Shown: piece by piece, positions 51,634 to 56,716 of the stretch
How the letters are laid out: the number at the start of each line of letters is the position of its first letter
How positions within the stretch are numbered: position 1 is the stretch's first letter
Origin: MED-G78 sp964546275
GTDB lineage: Bacteria; Pseudomonadota; Gammaproteobacteria; Magnimaribacterales; D2472
NCBI GenBank assembly: GCA_964546275.1
Contig: CAZJJG010000007.1
Location: 1 to 56,716, forward strand
Length of the DNA: 56,716 nt
Reading direction: 5' to 3'
Notes under the pieces: model-generated
Databases searched by the model: none
What the model was told of the DNA's origin: nothing
The model's input: the letters and a program-made list of their open reading frames with translations, nothing else
Made by a program: the position numbers and the translations under genes

Positions 51634-52311
51634 TTAAGTTATTAACTTACCTTTATCTAAATGAAGGGATCTTTTTGCTGAATTAGCAGCTGCAGGGTCA
51701 TGGGTAACCATCAAAATAGTTTTCCCATGATCTTCATTTAAGCTTTTTAATAGATTAAGAATATCCGTTGCAGTATCTCTATCTAAATCACCAGTAGGCT
51801 CATCACAAACAAGAATATCAGGATCTGAAACTAGAGCTCTAGCGATAGCAACTCTTTGTTGTTGACCGCCTGAAAGCTCGCTTGGTTTATGGCTAGATCT
51901 ATCTGATAAACCCACGATACTTAAAGCAGTCTCAACATGTTTTTTTCTCTGAGAACTAGATAAGTTGGTAAGAAGAAGAGGGAGCTCAATATTTTTCTGA
52001 GCTGTTAAAACAGGAAGTAGATTATAAAATTGAAATATAAAGCCTACGTTACTTGCTCTCCAATTGCTTAGTTGTTTAGAGTTCATTTGATCAATTCTTT
52101 CACCATTAATAGACACTGAACCACTTGAAGGAGTATCTAGTCCTCCTATAAGGTTAAGAAGTGTTGATTTCCCTGATCCTGAGGGACCCATTAAAGCTAA
52201 ATAGTCCTGTTTAGGGATCTCTAAATTAAGATCGTCTAGAACCACTAAAGTTTCTCCACCACGCTTATATTCTTTTGAAAGATTTTTAACATCTACTAAT
52301 ATTTCTGACAT
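51634..52311 (-). CDS. ABC transporter ATP-binding protein (LolD/MacB family)
   Basis: A 225-residue ATPase. Walker A is GPSGSGKST (42-50), the signature is ELSGGQQQRVAIARAL, Walker B is ILVCDEPTGDLD, followed by the H-loop MVTHDP. NWRASNVGFIFQFYNLLPVLTAQKNIELPL is typical of the LolD/MacB/FtsE group that works with FtsX-type permeases and often acts by mechanotransmission rather than by moving substrate through the membrane. It follows the membrane-fusion gene by 8 bases. Confidence 0.94.
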   Translation of the reverse strand: MSEILVDVKNLSKEYKRGGETLVVLDDLNLEIPKQDYLALMGPSGSGKSTLLNLIGGLDTPSSGSVSINGERIDQMNSKQLSNWRASNVGFIFQFYNLLPVLTAQKNIELPLLLTNLSSSQRKKHVETALSIVGLSDRSSHKPSELSGGQQQRVAIARALVSDPDILVCDEPTGDLDRDTATDILNLLKSLNEDHGKTILMVTHDPAAANSAKRSLHLDKGKLIT

Positions 52312-52319
52312 ATTACTTC

Positions 52320-53465
52320 CTATTTAATTAATACTTCTTGACCATCTTGCATCTCACCATTTGGATCTGTAACTACGCTATCACCAACTTCAACTCCATT
52401 AGTTACTCTGCTGAAATTTGAAGATGAACTTTCAACACTTACATTAGTTTTTTCTATCAAACCATTTTTAATTATAAAAACGTAAGACAAATTACCTTCT
52501 TTTATTACCGAAGAGGATGGAACCATTACTCCCTCAAGTTTTTCAGGAGTCTCAGCAACTTGTTCTTTTAAAAATGAAACTTTTGCACCCATATCAGGCA
52601 GTACTCTTTCATCTTTTTCTAATAAACCAATTCTTACTTTTACCGTTGCTTTGTTTCTGTCAGCAGTAGGAATAATTGCTATTACTTCTGATGCTATATC
52701 CCAATTTGGATATGCATTAAGATTTGTTATAGCAGGTTGGCCTGCTTGAACTCTATTGATATATGATTCATTTACATCAACCTCTACCTCTAAAGAACTC
52801 ATATCAACAATGGTTCCTATGCCTGTTCTAGTAAAGCCACCACCTGCAGAAACTGGAGATATCATTTCACCTGGCTGAGCAGCTTTATTGATAACCACTC
52901 CAGAGAATGGAGCGCGTATTTGCATGTCTGCAACTATTTGCTTACTAATATCCAATCTTGCTTTTAATCCGTCTACCTGTGATTCAGCCGCATCCAGGGA
53001 TGCCTGGCTGGCAAGATTATCCTTTCTTAACTCTAAGGTTCTTTTATAAATTCTTCTAGCTTCCTTTAATTGAGTTTTTGCAAAATTTAACTCGGCTTGA
53101 ACCGTACTATCATCTAATTGAGCAAGGATCTGATCCTTTTCAACAAACATACCTTCTTCAATATAAACTTCTAAGACTTTGCCGGTAAGTTTAGATGATA
53201 CAGTGGCCTGCATTCTTGCTGTCACATAGCCAGATGCATCCAATACACTAGCGGAAGAGTTATTTTGTTGGTTAGCTGATTTAGCTTTATAAGCACTAAC
53301 TTCTATTAACTCATCTTCAGGCATGAAAATAAAATTAACCAAAGTTAATAAAAGAATTACCACTCCGGCAATAATTAACAACTTTGTTGATAGAGAGCTT
53401 TCAGATTTATTATCTTCTGAACGATCAATTTTTAAATCATTTAAAAGATCTTTTTTGTTATCCAT
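52320..53465 (-). CDS. HlyD/MacA-type periplasmic membrane-fusion protein
   Basis: A 381-residue efflux adaptor: cytoplasmic start, one membrane anchor (about 27-47), a split lipoyl-like domain (SKLTGKVLEVYIEEGMFVEKDQILAQLDDS and IRAPFSGVVINKAAQPGEMISP), a helical hairpin (about 118-165) and beta-barrel domains with VDMSSLEVEVDVNESYINRVQAGQPA. It would bridge the ABC complex to an outer-membrane channel; no TolC-like gene is nearby. AGGAGAGAG precedes the ATG. First gene of the five-gene exporter operon. Confidence 0.92.
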   Translation of the reverse strand: MDNKKDLLNDLKIDRSEDNKSESSLSTKLLIIAGVVILLLTLVNFIFMPEDELIEVSAYKAKSANQQNNSSASVLDASGYVTARMQATVSSKLTGKVLEVYIEEGMFVEKDQILAQLDDSTVQAELNFAKTQLKEARRIYKRTLELRKDNLASQASLDAAESQVDGLKARLDISKQIVADMQIRAPFSGVVINKAAQPGEMISPVSAGGGFTRTGIGTIVDMSSLEVEVDVNESYINRVQAGQPAITNLNAYPNWDIASEVIAIIPTADRNKATVKVRIGLLEKDERVLPDMGAKVSFLKEQVAETPEKLEGVMVPSSSVIKEGNLSYVFIIKNGLIEKTNVSVESSSSNFSRVTNGVEVGDSVVTDPNGEMQDGQEVLIK

Positions 53466-53521
53466 TTTCTCTCTCCTTTATATAATTCTACACGAAGAGA
53501 TACAAATATAATGATTAAAGA

Positions 53522-54364
53522 CTATGATTTATGAGTTTTATCTAGGCGCCATTCAGGAGGACCAAAGAAAGAATTAAGCCTATCACTTAAGCTAGATGAC
53601 TCTTTAAAATCTTGAAACATTTTTATCCAATTCATAAATGTTATTTTAATTGGATTAAAGGTTTTAACATTTTCAGTTATTCCAAATATAACTTTACTTT
53701 CCTCTTTGGCATAAGTGCCAAAAATTCGATCCCATATAATAAACATATTTCCGTAATTCTTATCAATATATTCTGGGTTAGAAGCATGGTGAACCCTGTG
53801 AGAGGAGGGTGTAACAAATATATATTCAAGCACTCCAAGAGTTCTGATTGATTGAGTATGACCGGTAACACCCCATAAAGTTGCAGCTGCACCAGCTAAA
53901 GCTGTGATTAGCGGATCGAATCCAATAATCGGCAGTATAAAGAAAAAAGGCACTTTAGTTACAGGACCAAACCAAGCTTGACGAAGTGCTACAGTAAAAT
54001 TCATCTCTTCACTTGAGTGGTGATTCATATGAACTGCCCACATAAATCTAACCCTATGAGAAAACCTGTGATACCAATAGAACACAAAATCTATAGCAAT
54101 AAACGTCAATAACCAAACAGTGGCCGAAGAAAAAATTGTATTAATAGTAAAGATTCTAAAATCATATAAATAGAAATAAAAAAATATAATCGAACCCTTA
54201 GTTCCAATATTAACAATTATATTTCCAGCCAGCAGACCAAACCCAGCCATGCTGTCATTCAGTTTGTATAAAGATAGATTATTAATTTTAGAATAAATAG
54301 TTTCAGCAATAATCATACCCATAATAATGGGTATGCCATAGGCGTATAGATTTAAATCTGTCAT
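53522..54364 (-). CDS. Sterol desaturase / fatty acid hydroxylase superfamily protein
   Basis: A 280-residue membrane di-iron enzyme. The His clusters are HRFSH (99-103), HMNHHSSE (112-119), His169 in TGHTQ, and HRVHH (189-193); about five hydrophobic segments surround them. NPEYIDKNYGNMFIIWDRIFGTY is a family hallmark. Members hydroxylate or desaturate lipids, sterols or carotenoids with oxygen; the substrate is unknown. It stands between the exporter operon and the MDR gene on the same strand, with gaps of 56 and 80 bases. Confidence 0.92.
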   Translation of the reverse strand: MTDLNLYAYGIPIIMGMIIAETIYSKINNLSLYKLNDSMAGFGLLAGNIIVNIGTKGSIIFFYFYLYDFRIFTINTIFSSATVWLLTFIAIDFVFYWYHRFSHRVRFMWAVHMNHHSSEEMNFTVALRQAWFGPVTKVPFFFILPIIGFDPLITALAGAAATLWGVTGHTQSIRTLGVLEYIFVTPSSHRVHHASNPEYIDKNYGNMFIIWDRIFGTYAKEESKVIFGITENVKTFNPIKITFMNWIKMFQDFKESSSLSDRLNSFFGPPEWRLDKTHKS

Positions 54365-54444
54365 AACTTTAATATTCTAAGCTATGGGATATAAAATATA
54401 AATATCTCTAAATTTACAGTCTTTTCTTTATAGCAAATTATCTA

Positions 54445-55581
54445 TTACTTATGAGGCGTAACTAAGAACTTAGTTCCTGTTGCTTGCTTGCCATAACTTT
54501 GAATAGCTTCAGGTTGAAGCATTTCTTCAAATGAAACTTCTTGAGTGTAATGACTAGCAAAAGTAGTATTAATTTCTTTAGCAACTCTTTCACGCATAGC
54601 CATAAATTTCTCCATACCTATTCTTCCAATCATAGGAGTTAGCAACCAACCACCAAGACCCCAACACATTCCATAAGCTCTATTTAAAACTGTAGGAGAT
54701 GGATCTAAGCCGCCGTAGATATAAACCTGTTTATATGTGTCTGAACCATAGCGACTATATTCAACGGCAGTTTTATTTGCTGCAATTTCCATTGCTGAAA
54801 GAATTTGACCTGCTAATTTACCTTCGTTACCGCCTCCAGTTGCATCAAAGCCAAGCGTTGCACCAGTTGCAACTAAAGCATCAACAAGACTTTCCATAAA
54901 ATCTGGAGAGCTAGTGTTGCACACATACTCAGCACCAAGACCTTTTAATAAATCTACATGCTCATCTTTACGAACAATATTAACTAATGGAACTGAATCA
55001 TCTTTACATATCTTGACAAGCATTTGCCCAAGATTAGATGCCGCAGCTGTATGAACAAGAGCTGTATGATTTTCTAATTTCATAGTCTCCACAAAACCTA
55101 AGGCTGTTAATGGATTTACAAAAGAGGAAGCAGCTTCTCTTGAGGAAGTTCCATCCTCCATAACTAAGCAATTCATTGCTGGGACACATCTATACTCTGA
55201 GTACATTGCTCCGCCGGCAACACCTACTGTTTTACCAATTAAATGTTGAGCATTGACACCGGCTGCCTCAACAATACCACCGCCTTCATTACCTGCCTGC
55301 ATTGACTGATCTAATCTAGGCGTCATAGCTTTCATAAGACCTTTATGAATATCCATAGTTGCAACCGTTTCATCTCCAGAGCCTGAAACCGTTAAAGTTG
55401 ATGGATCTGATGCAAAACTTAATAAAAGAGCGAGGTCAGATGGGTTGATTGGTGCAGCCTCAACCTTTATTAGCACCTCATCATCTTTTGGCGTTGGCTT
55501 ATCTACAGTAGCTATAGAGAGATGTAATTTTCCCTCGCTAGTAATTTCTGTTCTTATCTCTCTGCAAGTTTCTTGTGTCAT
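54445..55581 (-). CDS. Medium-chain dehydrogenase/reductase (quinone-reductase-like)
   Basis: A 378-residue MDR-superfamily protein: GroES-like N-terminal part (EVLIKVEAAPINPSDLALL), NEGGGIVEAAG, a Rossmann domain (HTAAASNLGQMLVKICK, FDATGGGNEGKLAGQIL) and a C-terminal HYTQEVSFEEMLQPEAIQSYGKQATGTKFLVTP. It lacks the structural zinc-binding Cys cluster, pointing to a zinc-free NADPH-dependent oxidoreductase. Substrate unknown. AAGGGA lies 6 bases before the ATG. Confidence 0.85.
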   Translation of the reverse strand: MTQETCREIRTEITSEGKLHLSIATVDKPTPKDDEVLIKVEAAPINPSDLALLLSFASDPSTLTVSGSGDETVATMDIHKGLMKAMTPRLDQSMQAGNEGGGIVEAAGVNAQHLIGKTVGVAGGAMYSEYRCVPAMNCLVMEDGTSSREAASSFVNPLTALGFVETMKLENHTALVHTAAASNLGQMLVKICKDDSVPLVNIVRKDEHVDLLKGLGAEYVCNTSSPDFMESLVDALVATGATLGFDATGGGNEGKLAGQILSAMEIAANKTAVEYSRYGSDTYKQVYIYGGLDPSPTVLNRAYGMCWGLGGWLLTPMIGRIGMEKFMAMRERVAKEINTTFASHYTQEVSFEEMLQPEAIQSYGKQATGTKFLVTPHK

Positions 55582-55629
55582 TATTGTTCCCTTATTTTGT
55601 TATATGTAAATATCTATAAATAGTATAAA

Positions 55630-55649
55630 CCTTAGAGTTTACTCTAGGG
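55630..55649 (-). terminator. Weak intrinsic terminator after proline iminopeptidase, or operator of the MDR gene
   Basis: TAGAGT and ACTCTA (55633-55646) form a perfect inverted repeat around TT; on the minus strand C/G pairs extend the stem with one mismatch, and a U-rich run follows. It begins 6 bases after the proline iminopeptidase stop. A terminator is the simplest reading; because it also lies just upstream of the MDR gene it could instead be a repressor site. Confidence 0.42.
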
Positions 55650-55654
55650 CAATA

Positions 55655-56608
55655 CTAATTTTTGCCAAATTTATTTGTTGCCGATATCAAAGCATGCGTT
55701 ATTTCTTTTTCAAAAGCTGTATGCCCTGAAGAGGGTGCTATTATCATCTCAGCTTCTGGCCATGCTTCAGATAACTCCCATGCAGTCTTCATTGGACAAA
55801 CTACATCGTATCTACCTTGAACAATGACAGATGGAATTGAGCGAATCTTATCTATATTTTCTATTAATTGATTTTCAGTTTCGAACCACCCTTTATTAAT
55901 AAAGTAATGATTTTCAATAAGAGCAAATGCTAATGCAAATTCAGGATCTGAAAACTCTTCTACTAATGAAGGCTTGTAACTCAAACTACTAGTTGCAGCT
56001 TCCCATCTTGACCATGCTATTGCAGCAATGAGCCTCTTTTGCTTATCGTCACTTGTAAATATTTTATGATATGCGCTCATCAAATTATCTCGCTTATCCT
56101 CATCAATAATTTCTAAAAAACCACTCCATGCTTCTGGAAAAATTCTGCTTGCACCATCTTGATAGAACCAATGAAGCTCTTCTTTTCTTAATAGGAATAT
56201 ACCTCTTAGAACGATCTCACTTACAGACCCAGGATGCGCTTGAGCATATGCAAGAGAGAGAGTGCTTCCCCAGGAACCACCAAATACTAACCACTTTTCA
56301 ATACCTAATTTATTTCTTAGATTTTCTATATCAGAAACCAGATCCCATGTTGTATTATTTTCGAGGCATCCATGAGGTTTACTTCTTCCACAACCCCTTT
56401 GATCAAAAACAACTATTCGATATAGATCGGGATTAAAGAACCTTCTGACATCTTCACTGCCGCCACCTCCAGGACCACCATGAAGAAATATAGCAGGCTT
56501 TCCATTTGGATTGCCACATTGCTCAAAATATACCTGATGCTCATCAACGTTCAGAAATCCTGAATCATATGGTTTAATTTTAGGGTATAAATTTAATTGA
56601 TTCTCCAT
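55655..56608 (-). CDS. pip: Proline iminopeptidase (S33 family)
   Basis: A 317-residue alpha/beta hydrolase that releases N-terminal proline from peptides. HGGPGGGG (43-50), VVFDQRGCGRSKPHG, the nucleophile elbow GGSWGS (Ser112 nucleophile), the acid in VQGRYDVVCP and the catalytic His in SSGHTAFE are all present; length matches the family (about 315). It fits a peptide-scavenging role alongside the M2 peptidase. Upstream to the window edge (56609-56716) the DNA is AT-rich with no gene visible. Confidence 0.95.
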   Translation of the reverse strand: MENQLNLYPKIKPYDSGFLNVDEHQVYFEQCGNPNGKPAIFLHGGPGGGGSEDVRRFFNPDLYRIVVFDQRGCGRSKPHGCLENNTTWDLVSDIENLRNKLGIEKWLVFGGSWGSTLSLAYAQAHPGSVSEIVLRGIFLLRKEELHWFYQDGASRIFPEAWSGFLEIIDEDKRDNLMSAYHKIFTSDDKQKRLIAAIAWSRWEAATSSLSYKPSLVEEFSDPEFALAFALIENHYFINKGWFETENQLIENIDKIRSIPSVIVQGRYDVVCPMKTAWELSEAWPEAEMIIAPSSGHTAFEKEITHALISATNKFGKN

Positions 56609-56716
56609 ATCTTATTATTAGATTAATAGGAATGTTCTTCAACTATTTTTGACATTTATAAATATTGAGATTTTTAATTTAAAATAAATCTTTACAATTA
56701 TTATTAAATTGATTTA

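Noticed and set aside
56609..56642. TTGAAG with AATAAT 17 bases away as promoter of proline iminopeptidase
   Set aside because: The -10 would lie only five bases from the ATG and the hexamers are weak; in such AT-rich DNA this is likely chance.
1..56716. tRNA, rRNA, CRISPR arrays, insertion sequences or prophage genes
   Set aside because: No cloverleaf-like gene, repeat-spacer pattern, transposase, integrase or phage structural gene was seen; gene content is chromosomal throughout.

Overview
This window is a very dense, AT-rich stretch (about one third G+C by eye) of a bacterial chromosome. The best-matching families (uvrD, rpoH, lipB/lipA, yaaA, hspQ, metX/metW, lgt-thyA-folA, TonB2-type energiser) point to a Gammaproteobacterium. 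The tiny intergenic gaps, many 1-20 bp gene overlaps, frequent GTG/TTG starts, and the mix of TRAP and TonB uptake with a lipoprotein peptidase suggest a streamlined marine heterotroph, for example of the SAR86 type. That placement is inference; there is no rRNA or tRNA here to confirm it. I see no insertion sequence, prophage, CRISPR array or tRNA, and no stretch over 150 bases without a gene.

Layout. 1-2500: two tiny ORFs, a MazG-like pyrophosphohydrolase, a nitronate-monooxygenase-family flavoprotein and a HexR-like regulator. 2536-8741: uvrD, a lipoprotein TRAP binding protein of the 2-oxoacid type, lipB, lipA, a MetF-like reductase and a DUF805 protein. 8748-11724 (minus): TRAP dctQ and dctM followed by a lipoprotein related to peptide-N-glycosidase F. 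11761-18019: yaaA, a crotonase-family enzyme (minus), a short ORF (minus), an e(P4)-type acid phosphatase, an alkaline phosphatase, cysQ, rpoH and trmB. 18016-26221 (minus): a ten-gene packed run efp-argS-SPOR-yggS-proC-yggT-metX-metW-rdgB-hemW. 26260-28923: an ACE-like M2 peptidase lipoprotein and a DUF1295 membrane protein. 29068-34339: a complete TonB2-type system (DUF3450, TtpC-like ExbB, ExbB, ExbD, TonB, TPR protein) behind a recognisable promoter. 34334-37777 (minus): rppH, TauE/SafE, lgt, thyA, folA. 37796-38464: a HAD phosphatase. 38461-45460 (minus): rmuC, an orphan Fe(III)-type ABC permease, gcvT, gcvH, gcvP. 45508-48059: a PF12897-like aspartate aminotransferase, hspQ, ybjQ-like, a small membrane protein and a Lys-rich secreted protein. 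48127-53465 (minus): an ABC exporter with membrane-fusion protein, ATPase and three permeases. 53522-56608 (minus): sterol-desaturase family, MDR oxidoreductase, proline iminopeptidase.

How the genes work together. LipB/LipA make the lipoyl group that GcvH (Lys65, same window) carries, and the neighbouring TRAP binding protein is of the type that binds 2-oxoacids, the substrates of other lipoyl enzymes. ThyA, FolA, GcvTHP and the MetF-like protein together cover one-carbon/folate metabolism. The TonB system, TRAP transporter, M2 peptidase, proline iminopeptidase and PNGase F-like lipoprotein fit scavenging of peptides and glycoproteins; the two exported phosphatases fit phosphate scavenging.

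Nothing here is clearly a wholly new system. The most unusual items are the PNGase F-like lipoprotein in a TRAP operon, an AT-only hairpin at the predicted 5' end of the rpoH mRNA, the hairpin in the TonB-operon leader, and the recurrent placement of -10-like boxes almost on top of start codons.
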